Of a DNA stretch of 64,000 nucleotides, positions 57,640-64,000 are shown piece by piece. The DNA is from Alphaproteobacteria bacterium. Lineage in GTDB: Bacteria > Pseudomonadota > Alphaproteobacteria > TMED109. The DNA is taken from contig JAJEGJ010000104.1 in the NCBI GenBank assembly GCA_022819905.1, forward strand, positions 62,001 to 126,000, given 5' to 3'. Each line of letters begins with the position of its first letter. Position 1 is the first letter of the stretch. Position numbers and translations under genes: made by a program. Below the pieces are notes generated by a model that saw only the letters and a program-made list of their open reading frames with translations, was not told the origin of the DNA and did no database searches.

Positions 57640-58604
57640 GTGCGGCCAAGCCCGTAGCTGTTGGGACCCCGAGCTGCGCGGTGAAATCGGAGGCGTCCCA
57701 AGTACTCGGCGGGATCTTTCGGCCGCACCACTGCGGAGGACGGGGTGGTATCCCAATCGACCAGACGCGTGAACAGGAACCGCATCGCTGACCCCGCACA
57801 CAGCACCGGAAGTGCCGCGATCTCGCCGGCCGACAGGCGGCGATTCTCCTCGTACCCCTTCAGGAGTGCGCTGGCTTTCGTGATGTTGAAGTCGGCATCC
57901 CGCTCAAAGCACCAGGCGTTGATACAGATGGCGAGGTCGTAGGCGAAGAAATCGTTGCAGGCGAAGTAAAAGTCGATCAGCCCACTTACCTCTCCGTCCC
58001 TGAAGAACACGTTGTCCGGGAACAAGTCGGCATGAATGACACCCCTGGGCAGGGATGTCGGCCAGGCAGCCGCGATACGCGTGAAGTCGTCGCTAACTTC
58101 CTCGTAGAGCCCCTTGTCGTAGTTCTCGAGTCTCGCTTCCGACTGCGTTAGCGTCTGCTCCCACGCACCGAGCGACAGCCCGTTCGGGCGCGACAGCCCG
58201 AAGTCGGAACTGGCGGTGTGAAGGAGCGCCAGGGCCCGTCCTACGGCGCGGCAATGCCCGGGTTCGATCCGGGAACGGGCGATGCCCTCCAGAAAGGTGA
58301 CGAGTGCGGCCGGGCGGTCCGCCAGGCGGCCTAGCGCGTTGCCATTGCGATCGTGGAGTGGCACCGGACAGGGGATACCCTGATTGCTGAGATGGTCCAT
58401 CAGGTCAAGGAAATACGGCAGGTCGCCTTCCGCTACCCGTTTCTCGTAAAGCGTGAGGATGTATCGGCCCGAGCCAGTAAACAGGAGATAGTTGGTGTTC
58501 TCCACACCATCAGCGATCCCAACGTAGGTTTCCAGGGACCCGATGTCGTAGCCAGCGATGAAGGCCCTAACCTGGTCCGCGTTGACTTGTGTGTAGACCG
58601 CCAT
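57636..58604 (-). CDS. thrB: Homoserine kinase (ThrB, choline-kinase fold)
   Basis: Phosphorylates homoserine in threonine synthesis. From the ATG at 58604 the product has 322 residues and begins MAVYTQVNADQVRAFIAGYD, as in this family. GVENTNYLLFTGSGRYILTLYE is the nucleotide-binding region; RGVIHADLFPDNVFF (Brenner-type catalytic loop) and GLIDFYFACNDFFAYDLAI (metal-binding Asp) confirm the aminoglycoside/choline kinase fold rather than the GHMP type. The open frame extends 30 codons further upstream without conservation. ispH, which often precedes it, is absent here. Confidence 0.94.
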   Translation of the reverse strand: MAVYTQVNADQVRAFIAGYDIGSLETYVGIADGVENTNYLLFTGSGRYILTLYEKRVAEGDLPYFLDLMDHLSNQGIPCPVPLHDRNGNALGRLADRPAALVTFLEGIARSRIEPGHCRAVGRALALLHTASSDFGLSRPNGLSLGAWEQTLTQSEARLENYDKGLYEEVSDDFTRIAAAWPTSLPRGVIHADLFPDNVFFRDGEVSGLIDFYFACNDFFAYDLAICINAWCFERDADFNITKASALLKGYEENRRLSAGEIAALPVLCAGSAMRFLFTRLVDWDTTPSSAVVRPKDPAEYLGRLRFHRAARGPNSYGLGRT

Positions 58605-59000
58605 GGTTCTGCCGCGAAGTCTGAGGGAGCGCTCGGTCAGCGAGACGGGACCGGAGTGTATGGCATTCCTTTGGGAAGCGGCGTCGGCTTTCATCGCCGG
58701 CAGGGCGACGGCGGGCGCGGTAAGCGTTTACCCTGCGGGCCGCACAGGCCGGCCCGTTTCCCGGGGCCCTCTTGGTGCTGATCCGTTGTGCAGTCGGGTG
58801 CTGCCGCGGGCAACTGGGGTGGGCGGCGGCAGGCGGCGCGGCACTTGCCGCGAGCCGCTACGCTGCGGCGAGGTGCTGGTACAGGACTGAGGGCAGATTG
58901 GCGTGCCACTACAACAGCCGCAGCGTCTGGTCGCGGGTGACGGGGGTGTGCCTCCCGCGTGCGCCCTTCCTCGAGACGGCTTGAGCCAGGGAGCTTGACG
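58605..59000. other. Divergent intergenic region without a recognised gene
   Basis: About 400 GC-rich bases between the divergent thrB and D-amino-acid aminotransferase starts. Short open frames on both strands give arginine- and proline-rich, unconserved peptides. It presumably holds both promoters. Confidence 0.4.
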
Positions 59001-59849
59001 GTGGCCCGCGTCGCTTACGTAGACGGACGGTATTCGGACCTGCCTGGAGCTGTGGTCTCCGTCGAAGATCGCGGGCTGCAGTTCGCCGACAGCGTCTACG
59101 AGGTAATTGCACTGGTCGCTGGGAGACTGGTTGACCTCGACCAGCATCTTGCGCGGTTGGTGCGATCCAGGCGCGGATTAGGGCTGCCGGCGCCGATGAC
59201 CGACGCAGGGCTGCGCGTCGTGCTGCGTGAGGTGGTACGGCGCAACCGGTTGCGGGACGGGCTCCTCTACCTGCAGGTCACCCGAGGGCAGGCACCGCGA
59301 AACCACGCGTTCCCGGCCGAACCGCGGGCCTCGCTGATGGTGACGCTGCGCTCGTGGACGCCGTTCCCCAGCTCGCTGGCCTCGGGCGTGGCAGTGGTTT
59401 CCTGCAACGATCTTCGCTGGCAGCGGTGCGACCTTAAGACGACCGGCCTGCTCCCGAACGTTCTGGCCAAACAGCGTGCCCAGGAAGCCGGCGCATTTGA
59501 GTGCTGGATGGTCAAAGGCGGAGTGGTGACGGAAGGCGCGTCGTCCAACGCTTGGATCGTGCGGGACGGGTCAGTCCACACGCATCCACTGAGTCACGAC
59601 GTGCTGGGCGGTATCACGCGTGAGGTGCTACTGGAACTTGCCGCCGCGAACGACATAGAAATCCTGGAGGAGCCCTTTCACCCGACCGATGTCAGAAGTG
59701 CCGAGGAGGCGTTTCTGACCAGTACATCGTCGTTCGTCGTGCCGGTTATTTCCATTGACGGCAACGAGATCGGGGACGGTATTCCGGGTCCGGTGACCCG
59801 TCGCCTGCGGGAACTCTACCGGGACCACGTGTATGGCCCGACCGGCTGA
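59001..59849 (+). CDS. D-amino-acid aminotransferase (class IV PLP)
   Basis: Interconverts D-amino acids and 2-oxo acids, for example D-Ala and D-Glu for peptidoglycan. I chose the GTG at 59001, with GGGAG about ten bases upstream, giving 282 residues and the usual start VAYVDGRYSDLPGAVVSVED. The PLP lysine is K146 in RCDLKTTGLLPNVLAKQ, and TEGASSNAWIV is the conserved phosphate-binding region. The pattern fits D-Ala aminotransferase better than branched-chain aminotransferase, but class IV members are hard to separate. It converges with the DUF1501 gene. Confidence 0.85.
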   Translation: MARVAYVDGRYSDLPGAVVSVEDRGLQFADSVYEVIALVAGRLVDLDQHLARLVRSRRGLGLPAPMTDAGLRVVLREVVRRNRLRDGLLYLQVTRGQAPRNHAFPAEPRASLMVTLRSWTPFPSSLASGVAVVSCNDLRWQRCDLKTTGLLPNVLAKQRAQEAGAFECWMVKGGVVTEGASSNAWIVRDGSVHTHPLSHDVLGGITREVLLELAAANDIEILEEPFHPTDVRSAEEAFLTSTSSFVVPVISIDGNEIGDGIPGPVTRRLRELYRDHVYGPTG

Positions 59850-59861
59850 TCCGCCAGCCGG
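59842..59861. terminator. Hairpin between convergent aminotransferase and DUF1501 genes
   Basis: ccggctg (59842-59848), a 6-base loop and cagccgg (59855-59861) form a perfect 7-bp stem that includes the aminotransferase stop codon. The position between convergent genes 30 bases apart fits a bidirectional terminator, but there is no T-tract. Confidence 0.4.
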
Positions 59862-59879
59862 GCCCAATGCGGTTTGTCG

Positions 59880-61142
59880 TCAGGCGGTCGCAACCGCCGG
59901 AATCGGGTCGAAGTCGCCCCCCAGAACCACCGCCGGGTCTGCCCCCATCCAGTTCCCGACCGCGCTGGCGTAGACCCTGCGGAAGTCGGTCGTGTGAAGC
60001 AGGTTGCCATCATCTAGCTCGGTCAGGCTGGGAGGTGTCCCGTATTGGCCGCCGGCCACCGGCGCGCCGGCGAGGAACACCGGAGTGGCAGTCCCATGGT
60101 CGGTACCCAGGGAGATGTTCTCGGGTACACGGCGCCCGAATTCGGTGAACACCAGCATAAGCACATCGTCGCTGCGGCCGATTCGTTCGACGTCATCCAC
60201 GAAGCCGCGAATCGCGTCCGTTGCATAGGCCAGAAGCCGCGCATGGACGTCCGCCTGGTGGACATGGGTGTCAAAGGAGTTGCCACGGTACCCGCAGTAG
60301 TAGAAACGAGCGGGCATCCTGGCATCGATTAGCGACACGATTTTCCGCAGGTCTTGCGCGAGACCGATGTTGATGCCGTAGTCGACGTCACTCTGATAGG
60401 CATTCCATGCTTCGCGAACGAGCATTGCCGACTGCCGTGCGTCCCGTGCGCTCCGGCTCAGGAACGCCAGGTTGGATTCGGAAGCCCCGGGGTCTCCGAT
60501 CAGCTCGTCGAACATCGGTTGCTGCTCGTAAACGCCGTCTCTCCGGAAGGTTTCCGGCTGGTCGAACACGAGCGCCGGGTGCACCGGATTCCGCACTGCC
60601 TGCGACGGACGCTCATCCACGTTGATGATGTAGTCGCGCTGCGGGGTCGGACTGAGGTTCGCTGCAGCGCGCCCCACCCATCCGGAAGACTCGCCGCTGT
60701 TGGGTGCCGCCGAGTGCCAGTAGCTCATGGAGATGAAATGCGAAAAGCTTGGCTGGTCGTAGCCGCATCCGTGCACGATCGCGAGTTCTCCCCGGTCGTA
60801 CAGCTCGGCCAGACCCTTGCACGACGGATGGAAGCCGAAATGGTCGTCGATGGTTCGAAGGTCGCCGGCCGGGATCCCGATTCTGGGTCTCGCGTTGTAA
60901 TAGGCGTCATCACCGTACGGTACGACGGTGTTTAGCCCGTCATTCCCGCCGGTGAGCTCGACCACGACCAGAATTCGCCCTTCGCGGTCTAGCGCAGCTT
61001 GGTCGCCAGCGTCCGTGGGCACATCGGAGGCGGCGAGGGCCTGCTGGAACACCGCCGGCACGCCGAACGCGCCGAGTCCCGCAGCGCCGGCTGCGGACAT
61101 GAAGTGACGGCGAGACAGGCGCCGAAATGGGGAGAAGTTCAT
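59880..61142 (-). CDS. DUF1501 domain-containing protein, Tat-exported
   Basis: A 420-residue protein of the DUF1501 (sulfatase/phosphatase-superfamily-like) family. From the ATG at 61142 it opens with a twin-arginine signal: LSRRHFMSAAGAAGLGAFG. The mature part starts ILVVVELTGGNDGLNTVVPY, the family hallmark, and includes VFTEFGRRVPEN and HGTATPVFLAGAPVAGG near the C-terminus. The start overlaps the DUF1800 stop by four bases. The two families are almost always adjacent and exported together; their biochemical role is not established. Confidence 0.9.
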   Translation of the reverse strand: MNFSPFRRLSRRHFMSAAGAAGLGAFGVPAVFQQALAASDVPTDAGDQAALDREGRILVVVELTGGNDGLNTVVPYGDDAYYNARPRIGIPAGDLRTIDDHFGFHPSCKGLAELYDRGELAIVHGCGYDQPSFSHFISMSYWHSAAPNSGESSGWVGRAAANLSPTPQRDYIINVDERPSQAVRNPVHPALVFDQPETFRRDGVYEQQPMFDELIGDPGASESNLAFLSRSARDARQSAMLVREAWNAYQSDVDYGINIGLAQDLRKIVSLIDARMPARFYYCGYRGNSFDTHVHQADVHARLLAYATDAIRGFVDDVERIGRSDDVLMLVFTEFGRRVPENISLGTDHGTATPVFLAGAPVAGGQYGTPPSLTELDDGNLLHTTDFRRVYASAVGNWMGADPAVVLGGDFDPIPAVATA

Positions 61143-62953
61143 GATAGCTGGTATTCCGGGGTGCTGAGTACGAGGTGCACGAGAAGACGGAGTGGTTCGC
61201 GGATCCATGACGTTGCTTCCGCAAGCGAAGCACCTGCGAACTCGTCGTCCAGGAACTGAACCAACGCCAGTCGGTCCGCCTCGGCGAGTGGGCGTCGCAG
61301 CAGCCGCTGGCAGAGCGAATCCACGACTTGCTCCGAGGTCTCCAGCCCATCCACCAGGGCCAGGACGTCCAAATGAGCGGCATCGTCCTTGGTGGGTTTG
61401 ACGACGCGCATGGCTTCGGAGTGGCCATGCCATGACGCGTAACGCGTGTTGTAGGCTTCGTCGGACGCCGCCATCTCCATCGCCATGGATTCGCCCTGCA
61501 CCGTGGCCTGGGTGATCTCCGCGCCCGCGGCGATCTTCACCCCGACCTTGACCAGCGTGTCGGAATAGAGCGGATCCGGCGATCGGAACGCGAACATGTC
61601 GGGGAACAGGAGCTCCCGGCCGAAGTTCCCGCGGTCAAGCAGGGTGGCAGAGGTAATCCAGGCACGGCCACCGGCCCATCCGGCGACATTGGGAGGCTCA
61701 AACAGCCGCTGCCCCAGCCGCTCCGTGGTCACGTGAAAGTCGGGCACGCCGGGCAATTCGGCGAGACCGAGTTTGCGGTACGTGCCCACCACCATCTGCA
61801 CAGGGCTCTTGATGAGGCTCCCGACGGAGGCCGGCGCGTAAAAGTCCCGGCTCAGGAAGATCGTCCGGAGCAAGCCTGCGGTGTCGTAGTCGCTTTCCCG
61901 GTACGCATTCGCCAAGGCGTCGACGACCGCTTCTCCGCCGCGGTCGCGCACGAAGTAGCGATACATCTTCCCGGCGAGGAATCGCGCGGTTGCAGGCTGC
62001 TGGAGGATCAGGTCGATGATGTCGTAGCCGTCGAAGTTGCCGGTGTGTCCGAGGAACGTCTTCGGGTCGGTGTCGTGCTGGTCGGCATTGACCACGAAGG
62101 AAAGCGTATGAGGGTCATGCGTCCAGCCCGTGAACGCGCGGGCCGCTTCTCGAATGTCGGCTTCCGTGTAGTTGCCCGGGCCCAGCGTGAAGAGCTCGAG
62201 GATTTCGCGGGCGAAGTTCTCGTTTGGATTGCCCCGCACGTTCTGTCCGGCGTCCAGGTACACCAGCATCGCCGGGTCGGTGGCGACGCCGCGAAGCAGG
62301 TCCCGCAGGGATCCCTTGCCCTTGGCGTGGAACAGCTCGAGCTGCTGCAGCATCTTCCGGTAGTCACGGACCTTGACATTGCCGGTGGCGAAATGCCCGT
62401 GCCAGAACAGTGCGAGTTTTTCCTGCAACGGTCGCTCGGTCAGCACCATGCGCTCACCCCACCACCGTGACAGTCGCCTGATTTCCAGGCGGTCGGCATT
62501 CAGGATGTAGAAAAACGCATTCACGACCGGCTGCAGCGGCCGTGATCCGCCGGGTTTGATCATCACGCCCAAGGTCTCACCGTCACGACGGGCGTCGCGC
62601 ACCGCCTGTGCACGGCTTCGCGGCACTTCGATCATGCCCGCCCGAAAGATGTCGGAATGGTCGAAATCCTGCAGGCGGTCGTTTGGCACGCGTTCCCAAT
62701 CGATCAGGAACGAGACTGCGTCTTCCGGGCTCAGCGCTGCCAGGCGTGCCACATCTTCGGGGGTGCCGCCGAATCCCGCCCGCTCCAGCAGGTGAGCGGC
62801 GTGCTCGTAGCTCCACTCCGACGCTGTAATCGGAGCGAGATCCCCCTCCCACTGAGTCATGGCTGTGCGGTCGCCGGCACTTCCGGTCACAGCGATCGCC
62901 ATCACCCCAAGGATTGGCGCAAAGGCCAAGAATATTCGCGTCATGATGCCCAT
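61139..62953 (-). CDS. DUF1800 domain-containing protein, exported
   Basis: A ~604-residue DUF1800 protein. From the ATG at 62953 (AGGGA just upstream) it begins with an export signal MGIMTRIFLAFAPILGVMAI; the ATG at 62944 is equally possible. Family motifs include AAHLLERAGFGGTPEDVARL near the start, LALFWHGHFATGNVKV, NENFAREILELFTLGPGNY, ARAFTGWTHDP and FLGHTGNFDGYDIIDLIL. It overlaps the DUF1501 gene by four bases and clearly forms an operon with it. Confidence 0.9.
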   Translation of the reverse strand: MGIMTRIFLAFAPILGVMAIAVTGSAGDRTAMTQWEGDLAPITASEWSYEHAAHLLERAGFGGTPEDVARLAALSPEDAVSFLIDWERVPNDRLQDFDHSDIFRAGMIEVPRSRAQAVRDARRDGETLGVMIKPGGSRPLQPVVNAFFYILNADRLEIRRLSRWWGERMVLTERPLQEKLALFWHGHFATGNVKVRDYRKMLQQLELFHAKGKGSLRDLLRGVATDPAMLVYLDAGQNVRGNPNENFAREILELFTLGPGNYTEADIREAARAFTGWTHDPHTLSFVVNADQHDTDPKTFLGHTGNFDGYDIIDLILQQPATARFLAGKMYRYFVRDRGGEAVVDALANAYRESDYDTAGLLRTIFLSRDFYAPASVGSLIKSPVQMVVGTYRKLGLAELPGVPDFHVTTERLGQRLFEPPNVAGWAGGRAWITSATLLDRGNFGRELLFPDMFAFRSPDPLYSDTLVKVGVKIAAGAEITQATVQGESMAMEMAASDEAYNTRYASWHGHSEAMRVVKPTKDDAAHLDVLALVDGLETSEQVVDSLCQRLLRRPLAEADRLALVQFLDDEFAGASLAEATSWIREPLRLLVHLVLSTPEYQLS

Positions 62954-63186
62954 TTCCCTGGAAGAGCTTCCGTGCAGACTATAGCAGCCGCAATAGAGCC
63001 GAGACGGCGCTGCGATCGCGGTGATCGACGTACGAAGGGGCGGAACGAACTCGAACACGCTGATGATCCCGGCCGGGCGGCTGTTGGGCGTACGGTTCGG
63101 TGGGTTCCGTCCAGGTTCGTCTCGCTCACCGATCGCCTGTCCCGCCACACTCGCGTGCCGCCTGGACCGAGTACAGGAGACGTCGG

Positions 63187-63546
63187 TTGGACATCAGACG
63201 CGTTGTTCCGAACATCACGTCCGATCGCCTCGAGGAAAGCCGGGCGTTCTATACGGAATTCCTCGGCTTCGAGGTTGCAATGGACCTGGACTGGATCATG
63301 ACGCTCGCATCACCGAGCCCGCCGGCCGCCCAGGTCAGCCTGCTGCGGGGCACCCGGTCGGACGCCGGGCACGACGGGATGAGCATGTCCGTCGAGGTCG
63401 CGGACGTTGACAAAGTCTACGCTGACGCGGTGTCACGAGGCATTCGGATTGCGTATCCGTTGACGGACGAACCATGGGGAGTCCGCCGCTTCCAGGTCAA
63501 CGATCCGAACGGCGTACTCATCAACATCCTGAGCCATACCGGGTGA
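63187..63546 (+). CDS. VOC/glyoxalase-fold family protein
   Basis: A small single-domain vicinal-oxygen-chelate protein, 119 residues from a TTG at 63187. That start is favoured because AGGAGA lies seven bases upstream and the protein then begins LDIRRVVPNITSDRLEESRAFY, the usual beginning. The sequence continues EFLGFEVAMDL and MSVEVADVDKVYADAVSRG, and ends WGVRRFQVNDPNGVLINIL. The metal ligands of true glyoxalase I are not obvious. Substrate unknown; resistance-type and isomerase-type members look alike. Confidence 0.8.
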   Translation: MDIRRVVPNITSDRLEESRAFYTEFLGFEVAMDLDWIMTLASPSPPAAQVSLLRGTRSDAGHDGMSMSVEVADVDKVYADAVSRGIRIAYPLTDEPWGVRRFQVNDPNGVLINILSHTG

Positions 63547-63772
63547 CATCCTCCGGGAGGAGGCATTGTCGCCCGGCATTGCCGGCTGAGGGCATCCCGT
63601 CGTTCGCGGTAGTCGGAGATTTTCCGGCAGCTTGCGCGGTGTTCGCTGGTCGAGAACGGCGCCGCTGCCTGCTTCCCGGAGGCAGCGCCTTGCTTGCGGG
63701 AGACTGGTGTAGTCTTGTTACGAATCGCCATAATTTCGGTGCAACTGGTCACTCGTTGGGCTAGGGAAACAC
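63547..63772. other. Intergenic region upstream of zur
   Basis: About 226 bases with no recognisable gene. It should contain the zur promoter; I did not find a clear Zur box. Confidence 0.35.
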
Positions 63773-64000
63773 ATGACAACGCTGTCGTCTCTGTTCCCGG
63801 CCCCGCGGCATGATCACAGTGAGTGCATAGCGACTGGCCTCGCCCGGGCCGAGGAAATATGCCAGGACCGACAGGAACGGCTCACCGAGAACCGTCGGCA
63901 AGTGCTCGAACTCTTGCTGGCGGAACACCGCTCGGCCGGGGCCTACGACATCCTGGAGCGGTTCGACTGGAAGGGCCGCAAGCCGGCGCCGGTGCAAATC
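63773..64000 (+). CDS. zur: Fur-family regulator, Zur type (cut by window end)
   Basis: The first 76 codons of a Fur-family regulator, probably the zinc uptake regulator Zur. The ATG at 63773 follows AGGGA. After a His/Cys-containing start (APRHDHSECI), the winged-helix region reads LTENRRQVLELLLAEHRSAG followed by AYDILERFDWKGRKPAPVQI, the Zur pattern (R-x-x-V-L-x-L-L and GAYDIL). The metal-binding C-terminal part lies beyond the window, so Zur versus another Fur member cannot be fully settled. Confidence 0.85.
   Translation, partial: MTTLSSLFPAPRHDHSECIATGLARAEEICQDRQERLTENRRQVLELLLAEHRSAGAYDILERFDWKGRKPAPVQI

Overview
This window comes from a GC-rich alphaproteobacterial chromosome. The best evidence is the contiguous ntrB-ntrC-ntrY-ntrX-trkA-trkH run, the fused ispDF gene linked to pgpA and pncC (cinA C-terminal type), the eukaryotic-type NADP isocitrate dehydrogenase, the choline-kinase-fold homoserine kinase next to rnhA, and a Zur-type regulator. 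I cannot name a species. No rRNA and no CRISPR array were seen; there is one tRNA.

Left core, 1-28306. acs (acetyl-CoA synthetase) is coupled to a small exported protein and followed by alaS. icd and a LOG-family gene run in the opposite direction. The six-gene nitrogen/redox-sensing and potassium operon (ntrBCYX-trkAH, minus strand) has mostly 4-base overlaps. Next come a divergent pair of oxidoreductases (an NTF2-FMO fusion and a GMC oxidoreductase), then the plus-strand run ispDF-pgpA-pncC-epimerase-creatininase with overlapping starts, then a lytic transglycosylase and a PLP-dependent threonine/serine dehydratase.

Genomic island, about 28373-57046. A 15-base direct repeat (gtggcggatggggcg) occurs once just after the dehydratase gene and once across the 3' end of a tRNA-Ser(GCU) gene. 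The 28.7 kb between them is an integrated element. It starts with a tyrosine integrase broken by an in-frame TGA, an AlpA-like regulator and a MobF relaxase-helicase. The rest is almost entirely anti-phage or restriction genes: a C5-cytosine methyltransferase, a PD-(D/E)XK-like protein and a ParB-like protein; a 1796-residue helicase-DUF1998 protein with a 1063-residue partner (Druantia-like); a broken and an intact nuclease-fold gene (the latter PGN_0703-like); a DUF6615 protein; a Rap1a/Tai-like exported protein; a GmrSD-type DUF262/DUF1524 protein; and a large MmeI-like type IIG restriction-modification enzyme. I see no type IV secretion genes, so the element looks mobilizable rather than self-transmissible, and the broken integrase suggests it is now fixed.

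Right core, 57047-64000. After the tRNA come rnhA and thrB (overlapping), a D-amino-acid aminotransferase, a DUF1501/DUF1800 exported pair, a VOC-family protein and the start of a zur gene cut by the window end.

The most interesting part is 33.9-46.6 kb. There a Druantia-like two-gene core sits beside a methyltransferase / PD-(D/E)XK / ParB trio, with a decayed IS5-family remnant between them. Whether these form one extended system or two adjacent systems cannot be settled from this sequence alone.
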